Assembly (NCBI GenBank): GCA_020634795.1
Contig: JACKAZ010000003.1
Coordinates: 1-64,000 of the forward strand
DNA from: Ardenticatenales bacterium
Lineage (GTDB): Bacteria > Chloroflexota > Anaerolineae > Ardenticatenales > Ardenticatenaceae
Length of the DNA: 64,000 nucleotides
Direction: 5' to 3'
Below the pieces are notes generated by a model. The model ran no database searches. It saw only the letters and a list, made by a program, of their open reading frames with translations, and was not told the DNA's origin. A program made the position numbers and the translations under genes. Numbering within the stretch: position 1 is the stretch's first letter; every line of letters begins with the position of its first letter. Shown piece after piece: positions 29,907-39,151 of the stretch.

Positions 29907-30929
29907 ATGGCAACCGAGCGCTCAGACGTACGCTCTTCCTCCGCCGAAATTGACATTCATGCCGCAAAGTTAACAAAACAGTTCGGCGATCAGTACGCCG
30001 TGAAAGATGTCTCCTTCGACATTCCGCGCGGCAAAATCTTTGGCTTCATCGGCCCGAGCGGTTCTGGCAAGACCACCGCCGTCCGACTGCTGACGGGCAT
30101 CTACCCCCCCACCGCCGGCACGGCACGGGTGCTGGGGGTTGAGCCGATGAATTTTACTCAACATTTACGCGAAGAAATCGGCTATATGCCCCAGCTCTTC
30201 GCGCTGTACCCCGACCTGACGGTTTGGGAAAACCTGAATTTCGTTGCTTCCCTCTACGGCATGAATTTCGTTACGCGTCGCAAGCGGTTGCGGGAGCTGT
30301 TGGAATTTGTGGAACTGGACAAGGACAGGCGCAAGCTGGCCCGTTCCATCTCCGGTGGGATGCAACGACGGTTGACGCTGGCCGCCACACTCGCCCACGA
30401 CCCGCGCTTACTCTTCTTGGATGAACCGACTGCGGGCATCGACCCCGTCCTGCGTCGCAAATTCTGGGATCATTTCAAAACGTTGCAAGATTCTGGGCGC
30501 ACCCTCTTCGTGACCACGCAATATGTCGGCGAAGCGGCCTATTGCGACTATGTGGGCGTGATGACGCGCGGGCAACTGGTGCTGGTCGAGACACCGCAAG
30601 GATTGCGCAAGCGGGCCTATGGTGGCGAGCTGGTGGACATCGTGTTCAAAGACAGTGTGAGTGAGCGCCGCCATTTGCAGCCGCTTCAGCAGTTCGACTT
30701 TGTGCAGAAACAGTTGCCACGCGCGGTGCAGCGTACAGGGCGTCATAACGCACGCATCGTCGTCGATGATGCGGGTGCAGCGCTGCCCGCGCTGATGAAA
30801 TGGTTCGGGGATCAGGAGATCGAGATCGAAAATATCGAAGAACATGTCCCGCCCTTCGACGATGTCTTTGTCGAAATCGTCAGTAAAGCGGAAGCGGAAA
30901 TGGACGCTGCGGAGGCCAACCATGGGTAA
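29907..30929 (+). CDS. ABC-2 type exporter, ATP-binding subunit
   Basis: The 340-residue protein has Walker A GPSGSGKTT (49-57), a Q-loop in GYMPQ, signature SGGMQ (149-153), Walker B LLFLDEP (168-174) and a switch region FVTTQYVGEAAYCD, where glutamine replaces the usual switch histidine. The C-terminal 100 residues form an accessory domain, as in DrrA/CcmA-like exporter ATPases. It powers the permease encoded by the next gene, whose start overlaps its stop by 8 bp. The substrate is unknown; drugs, lipids and polymers are all handled by this class. Confidence 0.92.
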   Translation: MATERSDVRSSSAEIDIHAAKLTKQFGDQYAVKDVSFDIPRGKIFGFIGPSGSGKTTAVRLLTGIYPPTAGTARVLGVEPMNFTQHLREEIGYMPQLFALYPDLTVWENLNFVASLYGMNFVTRRKRLRELLEFVELDKDRRKLARSISGGMQRRLTLAATLAHDPRLLFLDEPTAGIDPVLRRKFWDHFKTLQDSGRTLFVTTQYVGEAAYCDYVGVMTRGQLVLVETPQGLRKRAYGGELVDIVFKDSVSERRHLQPLQQFDFVQKQLPRAVQRTGRHNARIVVDDAGAALPALMKWFGDQEIEIENIEEHVPPFDDVFVEIVSKAEAEMDAAEANHG

Positions 30930-32517
30930 TCTATCCCGTCTCTTCGTCCGTGCTTCCAGCTTCTTCAGCAAGGAAATCTTCGAGATTCTGCGCCAACCGC
31001 GCCTCATCGCCACGCTGGTGCTGGGGCCGTTCCTGATCCTGCTGCTTTTCGGGATCGGATATCGGAATGAAGCGCCCGTGTTACGGACCGTCTTCGTGGT
31101 GCCAGCGGGGAGCCCCTTGGAAACGGAAATCGAAAAGTACGCCAGCGATCTGGGTGAGCAGCTCGACTATCGCGGTGCCACGACCGACCTCGAGGGTGCG
31201 CTTGCGCAGTTAAAACGGGGCGAAATTGACCTGGTTGCCGTGGCCCCGTTCGATGCCTATTCTACGATTCGCTACGAAGGGGAGCAGGCCGTATTCACCC
31301 TCTATCACAACGAGATCGACCCGCTTCAAGCCGACTATGTACGCTACTTTGGGAAGATCTATATCGACGAGGTCAACCGCCGCATCCTGCGGGCCATCAC
31401 GGAACGTGGTCAAGAGCAGTCGATCTCGATCTCGCAACGGGCCGCCAGCGCCCGCCAAAATTCGGCAGCGATGCGAGATGCCCTCGCGCGTGGGGATGTG
31501 GTGGCCGCCCGCGACTATCAACGCGCCTTCGAGCGTGACCTGTACCAGCTCGAAACGGACACGAACACGACCATTGAACTGCTGGACAATGTCGATGCCA
31601 CGCTTGGCGGGGATGCGGACAATAGCACCGAAGCGGTGCGGAGCGGCCTGCAGCAGATTCGTGACAATCAAGCGCAACTGGGGTTGGCGGGGGATTCGAA
31701 CTTCGATTCCGATGCACAGATCTCAACGGCCACGCAGATCGAGGCGGAGCTGGCTACGCTCGAATCGTCCGTCGCTGACCTAGAAGCGATCGACTCTCGG
31801 GTGCTCGTTAGTCCCTTCCGTTCCGAGACGCAAAGCGTGGCACCCGCCACCCTGTTGGCGCAGTATTTCGCGCCAGCAGTCATCGTCCTGCTGCTGCAAC
31901 ATTTGGCCGTGACCTTTGGGGCGCTGACCATGGTGCGCGAACGACAGCTTGGCACGGTCGAACTGTTCCGTGTCTCGCCCATCTCACCCGCCGAGGTACT
32001 GGTCGGCAAATATGCGGGCTATCTGCTTTTCGGCGGCGTGGTGGCGGCCATTCTGACCGCCGTAATGGTTTCGGGGTATCAGCTCCCCCTCTCCGGCTTG
32101 GGATCGCTCATAGGCACGGACACCCTGACGCTGGGATTGGGGGTGCCCATGGGGGGGAACTGGCTCTATTTCAGTGCGGTGGTTTTCGCACTGCTCTTCG
32201 CCTCGGTGGGGTTGGGCTTCGTCATCTCGTTGATCGTCGATACCGACAGCCAAGCGGTGCAGTACGCCATGATTGTGCTGCTGAGTAGCGTCTTCTTCAG
32301 TGGCGTTTTCCTCCGTCTCGAAACGCTGTTGTCCTATGTGCGGGCCGTCTCGTGGAGCTTGCCCGCCACTTACGCGGTGCAACTGCTTCAAACGATCATG
32401 CTTCGTGGCCAAGCGCCCAGCGTGCGGCTGCTGGCGACCTTGTTCGGCATGGGGGTGCTCTTCTATCTGGTGGCGTGGCTGCTGTTGGGCCGCCAGATGC
32501 GCTATCAAGCCGACTAG
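30922..32517 (+). CDS. ABC-2 type exporter permease
   Basis: ATG 30922 (MGNLSRLFVRASSFFSKEIF) is preceded by GGAGG and overlaps the ATPase stop. The 531-residue protein has one N-terminal membrane helix (about 27-46, LIATLVLGPFLILLLFGIG) and then a large outside region with helical, Ala/Gln/Asp-rich segments (about 50-300). Five or six helices follow, with the ABC-2 hallmark VRERQLGTVELFRVSPISPAEVLVGKY before them. This is the ABC2_membrane_3/YhgE-like layout. Together with the ATPase it forms an exporter in the cytoplasmic membrane. Confidence 0.9.
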   Translation: MGNLSRLFVRASSFFSKEIFEILRQPRLIATLVLGPFLILLLFGIGYRNEAPVLRTVFVVPAGSPLETEIEKYASDLGEQLDYRGATTDLEGALAQLKRGEIDLVAVAPFDAYSTIRYEGEQAVFTLYHNEIDPLQADYVRYFGKIYIDEVNRRILRAITERGQEQSISISQRAASARQNSAAMRDALARGDVVAARDYQRAFERDLYQLETDTNTTIELLDNVDATLGGDADNSTEAVRSGLQQIRDNQAQLGLAGDSNFDSDAQISTATQIEAELATLESSVADLEAIDSRVLVSPFRSETQSVAPATLLAQYFAPAVIVLLLQHLAVTFGALTMVRERQLGTVELFRVSPISPAEVLVGKYAGYLLFGGVVAAILTAVMVSGYQLPLSGLGSLIGTDTLTLGLGVPMGGNWLYFSAVVFALLFASVGLGFVISLIVDTDSQAVQYAMIVLLSSVFFSGVFLRLETLLSYVRAVSWSLPATYAVQLLQTIMLRGQAPSVRLLATLFGMGVLFYLVAWLLLGRQMRYQAD

Positions 32518-32718
32518 GTCGACGAGGCTCAATCGCGAAACGGAGCGTGGATGGGCAGATAGAGAGAGGGCCGGTGGATTGAAAGGGCGAATCGCGATGG
32601 GAGCGAAATCGGTAAGCGCCACGGTGCGCGGCCATTGCGGCAGTCCGAGGCCGCGCCCGATGCCTGATGCGTCACATACCACTCAACACATGACGTAACA
32701 GCAAACCCTGCCAGCCGT

Positions 32719-32747
32719 TTGCAAAAGTAGGGACAACTGTTTACAAT
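32719..32747 (+). promoter_or_regulatory. promoter of the FMN reductase gene
   Basis: TTGCAA (32719-32724), a 17-bp spacer and TACAAT (32742-32747) place the start near 32754. The region 32518-32718 after the ABC permease shows nothing else. Confidence 0.75.
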
Positions 32748-32756
32748 AATTCCATC

Positions 32757-32781
32757 AAGCCTCGCCACTTGGCGGGGCTTT
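32757..32781 (+). other. 5' leader hairpin (terminator-like)
   Basis: AAGCCTCGCC pairs with GGCGGGGCTT around ACTT, right at the predicted transcript start, followed by TGTATTG. It may be a 5' stabilising hairpin, an attenuator, or the terminator of the ABC operon overlapping the next promoter. Confidence 0.55.
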
Positions 32782-32813
32782 GTATTGATAGAGAGTAACC
32801 ATAGGGAGTGACC

Positions 32814-33410
32814 ATGAATAGTGCGACACAGAACGAAGCCATCCACGTCGTGGGGCTGGTGGGCAGTCTGCGACGGGGTTCGTACAACCGATTATTGATG
32901 GAGTTGGCGCAGCGGGTGGCGCCCGAAGGAATGACTATCGAGCTTTTCGATCTCGACGATCTCCCGCTCTACAACGGCGATATCGACAACGACAACGACC
33001 GCCCGCAGGCAGCCATCGCCCTGCACCGTGCGGTGGAGCAGGCCGATGCGTTGTTGTTCGCCACCCCTGAATATAACCACAGCGTGCCTGCGGTGCTGAA
33101 AAACGCCATTGATTGGCTTTCCCGTCCGCAGCGAGGCGGGGGGACGCCGCCGATCTGGGCCAAGCCGACAGCGATCATGGGGGCAGCAACGGGCATGTGG
33201 GGCACGATTCGTGCGCAGAAGCATCTGCGCAGCATCCTTGCTGCGACCAATACGCCCGTGGTAATGAAGCCGGATGTCTTGGTGCGGAACGTTAAATCTC
33301 TGGTTGTCGAGGGTCGGATCGACGACGAGTCGACCGAAGGCTTCGTCCACGAACTGCTAGAAAATCTCGCGGAACTGACGTGGCGTCATCAACGCGAGTA
33401 CAACGCCTAG
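32814..33410 (+). CDS. NADPH-dependent FMN reductase family protein
   Basis: ATG 32814 is preceded by GGGAG at 6 nt; an in-frame GTG two codons upstream is less likely. The 198-residue flavodoxin-like protein has the FMN phosphate loop GSLRRGSYNRLL and the family signature TPEYNHSVPAVLKNAIDW, then PIWAKPTAIMGAATGMWG. Such enzymes reduce quinones, chromate or azo compounds with NAD(P)H through bound FMN. It is a single gene with its own promoter and a terminator-like hairpin after it. Confidence 0.92.
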   Translation: MNSATQNEAIHVVGLVGSLRRGSYNRLLMELAQRVAPEGMTIELFDLDDLPLYNGDIDNDNDRPQAAIALHRAVEQADALLFATPEYNHSVPAVLKNAIDWLSRPQRGGGTPPIWAKPTAIMGAATGMWGTIRAQKHLRSILAATNTPVVMKPDVLVRNVKSLVVEGRIDDESTEGFVHELLENLAELTWRHQREYNA

Positions 33411-33438
33411 CCGCGCAACCCCACGTGATGCCCCTGCT

Positions 33439-33475
33439 ATGCCCCGTGCCTTTTGCCGCGCGGGGCATGGCTTTT
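33439..33475 (+). terminator. terminator after the FMN reductase gene
   Basis: ATGCCCCG pairs with CGGGGCAT (33439-33468), followed by GGCTTTT. In the rest of the 304-bp gap there is a CACAATGTGGC motif at 33530-33540 and no gene. Confidence 0.6.
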
Positions 33476-33714
33476 GGCGTGGCACGACGCGGTGAGCCGT
33501 AGCAAATCGCCAAAGCCAAGCGATTGTGACACAATGTGGCGTATCGTAACGTGGGGCACGGTCTCCAATTCTCAACTCTCAAGGGGCAAGCTGAGAGATG
33601 TCGACCCTTCATGACCGCACCGCCCCGAAACAATCGACACGATCACCCCATTCGCTATTCGCCAGTCTCCACAAGCCGTTCTGCGTTCAGCGTTGCCGTT
33701 CAAAAGGGAGCCTT

Positions 33715-35217
33715 ATGTTCAACAAGATTCTGATCGCTAACCGTGGCGAGATCGCGGTGCGGATCATGCGCAGTTGTCGTGCGCTGGGCATCGCCACCGT
33801 GGCCGTCTATTCCGATGCGGATGCGGGCAGCTACCATGTGCGCGAGGCCGACGAGGCGGTGCGAATCGGCCCACCCGCGCCGAGCGAAAGCTATCTGCGC
33901 GGAGATCGCATCATCGATGCCGCGCTGGCGCGCGGCGCAGAAGCGATTCACCCCGGCTATGGTTTTCTATCGGAAAACGCGGGCTTTGCAGAGGCCGTGC
34001 GTGCGGCGGGCCTCGTTTTCATCGGCCCTTCGGCCTCCGCGATCGAGCGGATGGGGTCGAAGACCGCTGCCCGCTCGCTGATGGAGGCGGCCGGCGTGCC
34101 GGTGGTGCCGGGCTATCAGGGCGACCCTTCGCCCGAGGCGATGGCCGAGGCGGCGGCAGAGATTGGCTACCCCGTGATGGTCAAGGCGGCGGCAGGGGGC
34201 GGCGGCAAGGGAATGCGGATCGTGCATGAGCCAGAGGCGCTGGCGGATGCGATCGGCGCGGCACAACGGGAAGCGCGCAACGCCTTTGGGGATGACCGAA
34301 TCTTCTTGGAGAAATTCGTCACCGAGCCGCGTCACATCGAATTCCAAATCTTTGGCGATCAGCATGGCCACACGATCCATCTTTTCGAACGCGACTGTTC
34401 GGTCCAACGCCGTCACCAGAAGATCATCGAAGAATCGCCCTCGCCCTTCATGACCGAAGCGCTGCGCAACGCGATGGGCGAAGCGGCGGTCAATGCGGCG
34501 CGCGCCGTCGATTACGTGGGCGCCGGGACGATCGAGTTCATCGTGGATGCGGCGCGCAACTTCTACTTTTTGGAGATGAACACGCGCCTTCAGGTCGAGC
34601 ATCCGGTCACCGAGCTGGTGACGGGCGAGGATTTGGTGGCGTGGCAGATCGCAGTGGCGGCGGGCGAGCCGCTGCCCAAGGGCCAAGCCGAGTTGAAGCA
34701 ACGCGGCCATGCACTGGAATGCCGTGTCTACGCGGAGGATGCCAGCAAGAATTTTCTGCCCGACACGGGGGTGGTGCAGTTGGCCGCTGAACCGAACGAC
34801 ATTCGGGTCGATGCGGGTGTGCAGAGTGGGGATGCGGTCACGATCCACTACGATCCGATGATCTCGAAAGTGGTCGTTCACGGCGCCACCCGCGACGACG
34901 CCCTGCGCCGCATGAGATGGGCGCTCGACCACTACCTTCTGATCGGACCGACCACCAACCTCATCTACTTGGGGGCGCTGATCGGTCACCCCGCCTTCGT
35001 GGCGGGCGATGTCACCACCAACTTCATCGCCCAGCATATGGCCGATTGGCAACCGGCCGATAATGATCTGACAGACTACGCCTTGATCGCGCTCGCCATG
35101 GTGGATCGCGCCGCCCACAGCACGCAAACACGGTTCGCCAGTCTGACCAGCAACGATCCCCACAACCCGTGGCATATTGCCGACGGTTTCCGGTTGACGG
35201 CAACGCAGAGCAGATAA
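33715..35217 (+). CDS. biotin carboxylase subunit, probably truncated MCCA-type alpha chain
   Basis: ATG 33715 (MFNKILIANRGEIAVRIMR) follows AAAAGGGAG. The 500-residue protein has the biotin carboxylase fold: ATP-grasp glycine loop GGGGKGM (161-167), FLEKFVTEPRHIEFQ, FERDCSVQRRHQK and the catalytic EMNTRLQVEHPVTE (287-300). It carboxylates biotin on a carrier, using ATP and bicarbonate. Free AccC proteins end near residue 450. This one continues with HNPWHIADGFRL, the segment that leads into the BT domain of methylcrotonyl-CoA carboxylase alpha chains, and then stops in TATQSR, encoded by the end of a dispersed repeat. The carrier half follows at 35439. I infer a gene split by the repeat. Confidence 0.93.
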   Translation: MFNKILIANRGEIAVRIMRSCRALGIATVAVYSDADAGSYHVREADEAVRIGPPAPSESYLRGDRIIDAALARGAEAIHPGYGFLSENAGFAEAVRAAGLVFIGPSASAIERMGSKTAARSLMEAAGVPVVPGYQGDPSPEAMAEAAAEIGYPVMVKAAAGGGGKGMRIVHEPEALADAIGAAQREARNAFGDDRIFLEKFVTEPRHIEFQIFGDQHGHTIHLFERDCSVQRRHQKIIEESPSPFMTEALRNAMGEAAVNAARAVDYVGAGTIEFIVDAARNFYFLEMNTRLQVEHPVTELVTGEDLVAWQIAVAAGEPLPKGQAELKQRGHALECRVYAEDASKNFLPDTGVVQLAAEPNDIRVDAGVQSGDAVTIHYDPMISKVVVHGATRDDALRRMRWALDHYLLIGPTTNLIYLGALIGHPAFVAGDVTTNFIAQHMADWQPADNDLTDYALIALAMVDRAAHSTQTRFASLTSNDPHNPWHIADGFRLTATQSR

Positions 35218-35420
35218 CGCAGAGCAGGTAACGCAGAACGCAGAGCGGGTAACGCGAGGTCTTCGCACCACTGCACGGACGGCTCCGCTTCGCTCAGGGC
35301 AGGCCGGGCAAGCAAGCGAGGCGCCGACCGTAGAAGCGTCAAAAACAATGCGCTCATGCACCATGCACCACGTCCCGTAACTCCAACACGCCTGAACTCA
35401 CCCAACTCATCACCCCCCAG
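35205..35420 (-). repeat. dispersed composite repeat, copy C, between biotin carboxylase and carrier genes
   Basis: Copy C starts inside the last codons of the biotin carboxylase gene with ACGCAGAGCAGATAACGC, contains the GCTTCGCTCAGGGCAGGC and GTAGAAGCG(T)CAAAA core and ATGCACC units, and ends in CAACTCA words 18 bp before the carrier gene. It has the same orientation as copies B, E, F and G. Confidence 0.85.
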
Positions 35421-35438
35421 ACCCCCACGGAGCGCCCC

Positions 35439-35927
35439 ATGGAATTCCGATATCAGCAAAATAACCAAGTTTATCCGGTGCGCGTCATTGAGCGCGGGGA
35501 GTATGAGGAGGTGGTGATCGACGGGCGGCACTACAGGGTCCGTGCCAAGCGCGTCGACGAGAGCACGCTCGACCTTTGGATCGACGGGGATTTCACACGG
35601 GTGCGCCACGCCTCGGACGGCAACCGCCGTTGGGTGGCGCTGGAGGGAGCCACGCACCAGGCCACGTTGGAACGGCACCGCCGCGCAACGCGCAACGCTG
35701 GGGATGCCGAGAACACGCTCGCGGCGGAGATGCCGGGCCAAATCGTGGCGGTGGCCGTGGCTGAAGGCGACGCCGTGCAGCGCGGGGCTCTGCTGGTGCT
35801 GATGGAAGCGATGAAGATGGAGCTGCGTGTCATTGCCCCGCACGACGGCACCATCGACAAAGTGCTCGTGGCCACGGGCGAGGCTGTCGAGCGCGGCCAA
35901 ACGCTGATCGAGATGGCCTTGCAATAA
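35439..35927 (+). CDS. biotin carboxyl carrier protein, probable C-terminal half of a split MCCA-type subunit
   Basis: The 162-residue protein has the biotinylation motif EAMKM with Lys126, inside the usual hammerhead domain (AEMPGQIVAVAVAEGDAV ... GQTLIEM). Residues 1-75 (MEFRYQQNNQVYPVRV ... DGRHYRVRAKRV) resemble the BT linker domain of methylcrotonyl-CoA carboxylase alpha chains rather than the Pro/Ala linker of AccB. A GGAG lies 8 nt upstream of the ATG, so translation is plausible. With the preceding biotin carboxylase it would rebuild one complete alpha chain. No carboxyltransferase subunit gene is nearby. Confidence 0.92.
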   Translation: MEFRYQQNNQVYPVRVIERGEYEEVVIDGRHYRVRAKRVDESTLDLWIDGDFTRVRHASDGNRRWVALEGATHQATLERHRRATRNAGDAENTLAAEMPGQIVAVAVAEGDAVQRGALLVLMEAMKMELRVIAPHDGTIDKVLVATGEAVERGQTLIEMALQ

Positions 35928-35945
35928 CCGGCTCTCTTAAATAAT

Positions 35946-35980
35946 GAAGGCGGCCCAGAGGGTGTGGGCCGCCTTCTTTT
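35946..35980 (+). terminator. terminator between the carrier gene and serC
   Basis: GAAGGCGGCCCA pairs with TGGGCCGCCTTC, followed by TTTTG. It can also serve the convergent serC transcript. Confidence 0.9.
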
Positions 35981-36007
35981 GTCACGTGCGCTTGAACGCT
36001 CGAACGT

Positions 36008-37093
36008 TTACCCGTTGTCCGAGGCGAAGCGATCCATGAAATCGGCCAGACGTTCGACCCCCGCTTGCGGCATCGCGTTGTAGATCGAGGCGCGAATACC
36101 CCCCAACGATCGGTAGCCTTTTAGGTTGACCAGCCCCTCCTTGCCCGCTTCCGCAATGAACTTCGCGGTAACTTCATCGTCGGGCAAGGTGAAGGTCACG
36201 TTCATCAGCGAGCGATCCTCCGGCCGCACGTAGCCGCTGTAGAAGCCGCCGCTCCGGTCGATTGCCTCGTAAACGGTCGCTGCCTTCTTCTGGTTGCGTT
36301 GCGCCATTGCCGCCAGCCCACCGAGCCCCTCGATCCATTTCAGCACTAAGTTGATCATGTAGATCGTGAAGACCGGCGGCGTGTTGTAGGCCGAATCCTT
36401 CTTAATATGGGTGCGGTAGTCGAACATCACCGGCAAGTTGCGATCCACCCGCTTTTCCAGCCAACTTTCGCGGATGACGACGATGGTCGCGCCCGCGGGG
36501 CCGATGTTCTTCTGCGCGCCCGCGTAGATCAGGGCGAAATCCTCGGCGGGGATCGGGCGGCAGAGGATGTCGCTGCTCATGTCGGCCACCAACGGCCGGT
36601 CGCCCACCGACGGCCATTCGTGGAACTGGGTGCCGTAGATCGTATTGTTCGAGGTGATATGAACATACGCCGCGTCGGGGTCGTACGATTGCTCGCTGGC
36701 GGGTGGAATGTAGCGGAACGCCTCCGCGCTGCTTGCGGCCACCCGCGTCTGGCCGATGCGATCCGCATCTTCCTGCGCCTTGACCGACCAGTTGCCCGTC
36801 AGCACGTAGTCGGCAGAGCCGCCATCCGGCAAAAAGTTGAGCGGAATCATGCCGAATTGGGTCGTGGCACCGCCCTGCAAAAAGAGGACGCGGTAGCCAT
36901 CGCCCAACCCCAGTAGCGACTTGAAGCGGGCTTCAACTTCGGCGTTGAGCGCCTTGTAAGCCTGCGAGCGGTGGCTAATTTCGACCACCGACATGCCCAG
37001 ACCTTGGAAATCCAGCCACTCCTCGCCCACCTCTTGCAACACTTCGATCGGCAGTGTGGCGGGACCAGCACTGAAATTATAAACGCGATCCAT
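36008..37093 (-). CDS. serC: phosphoserine aminotransferase
   Basis: ATG 37093 (MDRVYNFSAGPATLPIEVLQ) is preceded by AAGGAGA. The 361-residue class V aminotransferase has the PLP lysine K195 in YAGAQKNIGPAG and the typical N-terminal FSAGPA. Family motifs include LFLQGGATTQF, HITSNNTIYGTQ, MSSDILCRP and GYRSLGGIRASIYNAMP. It makes 3-phosphoserine from 3-phosphohydroxypyruvate and glutamate in serine and pyridoxal phosphate synthesis. The 330 bp upstream contain no gene. A GAATCGAAAATCGAGA word at about 37256-37271 has an inverted exact match near 40017-40032. Confidence 0.96.
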   Translation of the reverse strand: MDRVYNFSAGPATLPIEVLQEVGEEWLDFQGLGMSVVEISHRSQAYKALNAEVEARFKSLLGLGDGYRVLFLQGGATTQFGMIPLNFLPDGGSADYVLTGNWSVKAQEDADRIGQTRVAASSAEAFRYIPPASEQSYDPDAAYVHITSNNTIYGTQFHEWPSVGDRPLVADMSSDILCRPIPAEDFALIYAGAQKNIGPAGATIVVIRESWLEKRVDRNLPVMFDYRTHIKKDSAYNTPPVFTIYMINLVLKWIEGLGGLAAMAQRNQKKAATVYEAIDRSGGFYSGYVRPEDRSLMNVTFTLPDDEVTAKFIAEAGKEGLVNLKGYRSLGGIRASIYNAMPQAGVERLADFMDRFASDNG

Positions 37094-37423
37094 GGTCAAT
37101 GTTCTCCTTGATGGCTGTGCTTGCGGCAGTGGGGCCGCCCTGCTAATTATTGCGATTGTTGGCGCTTCTGCAATCTGGCGGGGCGGGCTTGAGCCTCTGC
37201 CGCTTACGTTCGAGAATCAGGGTAGCAATCGTTTCAGCGCGTTGCCGATTAGTCGAGAATCGAAAATCGAGATGCACTCTGTCTCCAATGATTCGCGGAG
37301 CGTTCTCGCAGCTCTCTCCTCTATACCAGCGAATCACAGCCTCACCCCCCCACCACAGTTGCTCCCCGCAACCGACTATGCGACAATGAGCCGGAACCAT
37401 TGCTCGCCGTTGGACGCTGCCCG

Positions 37424-39151
37424 ATGAACACGACCATGCCCACCTTGGAAGAACTACACGCCCTCGCCCGTGACGAGGGGGTCTGGGCGCGTGGGCTGCG
37501 GCTGGCCCAACAGGGCGCGGTCAGCGAAACGACGCGGCGCGGCCCGCAGATCGCGGCGCGGGTGGCTGGCTCCGCCGACGAGCCCTATTACGTCGCGGCC
37601 ACGCCGCCCCCAGAGGGGCAGCGGCGCTGGCAATGGCATTGCACCTGCTTCTACTTCGAGCATGTCGCCGCCCCCTGCAAGCATATCATCGCCCTGCTCG
37701 TGGCGTGGCGGCGGGATGCGGCGCAATTCAGCGCCGAGGCCGCGCGGGATGCCCTGATGGGCAGCGCCGACCGCGACAATGCCCAAGCCGCGCGCCGCGC
37801 CGAACTGCGCCGCCATCCCACGCTTTCGGCGTTGCTGGCGCTGGAGCCGGAGCGGGCCAAGCCGCTGAAACGGGCGCTCAACCTCGACCCCTATGCCAAA
37901 CAACTGGATTTCGCCGCGCGGCGCGGCGAGGCCCACCTGTGGGAGGGCATTTTGCAGACGGCGGCGGGCTATCTGCGTATCGGGGACGTGGCCAACGCCC
38001 AGCGGCTGAGCAGCCTGCTGCTCGAACGGCTGCTCGCCCAAGGCGACGGCCCCGCCCGCCTGATCGCCATCCGCCAGCGGACGTTGCTGCTGCTGGAAGC
38101 GATCGCGCTGGAACGAGCGCTTCCGGCCGATGAGCAGGCGGCGTGGCTCGCCACCGTGCAAGGCTGGTGGCGCGATAACGAGGAACCGCAATTCCGCGAC
38201 GGCCTGCTCAATCTGCTGATCCACCCCTACCAGCCCACCGATCAGCCCCTGCTGGAGCCTTGGCTGCGCGGATTGCTGGCCCAACCCGCGCAGCATAACC
38301 GCCAAAGCAGTGCCCTCTGGCGGACGCGGATCGTCGAATTCCTGTTGGCGTTGTACGAAAGTGAGGCACGTTTCGACGATTTCGAGCAGCTCTGTTGGGA
38401 GGAGGGGCAAGACGACCGGGCCGCGCTCCGCTTCGCGACAGCGGGCGACATCAAGCGAGCGGCGCGAATCGCGCAGAGTGGCCTTGGCAGCAGCGATGGC
38501 CACCGACAGGTGGCGGAAGCGCTCCATCAGCAAGGGGCAACCGATGCCGCCCGGCGCGTCGCCGAGCGAGGCTTGGGCTATGACGACGAGGGGCGCGCCG
38601 ACTTGCTGGCTTGGCTCAGCCGCGTCAGCCCGATGCCAAGCGATGCCCTGGCACGGGCCGAAGCGGCGTGGCAAGCTGCCCCCACACTCGACCATTATCG
38701 TACGCTTCGCCACGCCGCCGAACGGGCGGGCACGCTGCCCGACCTGCACGCGCGAACCAGGGCGCAGCTCGACGCGGATGACTACCCCCTGCCCGTCCAA
38801 CTCTTCATCCTTGCCGAAGAAGGGATGATCGAACAGGCGAAGCGGCGGCTTTCCCAAGCGGGCTGGCAGCGGGAGCCGCTGACCGAGCAGCTCGCCACCC
38901 AAATCGCCACCGCTCACCCCACCGAAGCGATCACCCTCTGGATCGCCCTTGCCGAAGCGCGGGCCGCACCGCGCAATCGCGCCGCCTACCGCCGCGCCGC
39001 CGACGCGCTGGCCGCCGCACGGCAGATCGCCGAGCAGAGCGGCGAATTAGCGACGTGGGACAACGCTTTCGCGGCCTTTCGCGCTGCCCACCGCCGGCAG
39101 AGCGCCCTGTGGGAGGAGGTGGCGGCGGCGGGGGTGGAGTTAGCGAGTTAG
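37424..39151 (+). CDS. SWIM zinc-finger protein with helical repeats
   Basis: ATG 37424 (MNTTMPTLEELHALARDEGV) is the first methionine of the coding part. The 575-residue protein has a SWIM finger CxC-x9-CxH with C73, C75, C85 and H87 (WHCTCFYFEHVAAPCKHIIALL). The remainder is almost all alpha-helical, with Ala/Leu/Arg-rich repeats of a TPR or HEAT kind. SWIM domains bind DNA or proteins, and in bacteria they often occur next to SNF2 helicases, which are absent here. The last residues ELAS and the stop fall in the start of repeat copy D. The role is unknown. Confidence 0.8.
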   Translation: MNTTMPTLEELHALARDEGVWARGLRLAQQGAVSETTRRGPQIAARVAGSADEPYYVAATPPPEGQRRWQWHCTCFYFEHVAAPCKHIIALLVAWRRDAAQFSAEAARDALMGSADRDNAQAARRAELRRHPTLSALLALEPERAKPLKRALNLDPYAKQLDFAARRGEAHLWEGILQTAAGYLRIGDVANAQRLSSLLLERLLAQGDGPARLIAIRQRTLLLLEAIALERALPADEQAAWLATVQGWWRDNEEPQFRDGLLNLLIHPYQPTDQPLLEPWLRGLLAQPAQHNRQSSALWRTRIVEFLLALYESEARFDDFEQLCWEEGQDDRAALRFATAGDIKRAARIAQSGLGSSDGHRQVAEALHQQGATDAARRVAERGLGYDDEGRADLLAWLSRVSPMPSDALARAEAAWQAAPTLDHYRTLRHAAERAGTLPDLHARTRAQLDADDYPLPVQLFILAEEGMIEQAKRRLSQAGWQREPLTEQLATQIATAHPTEAITLWIALAEARAAPRNRAAYRRAADALAAARQIAEQSGELATWDNAFAAFRAAHRRQSALWEEVAAAGVELAS

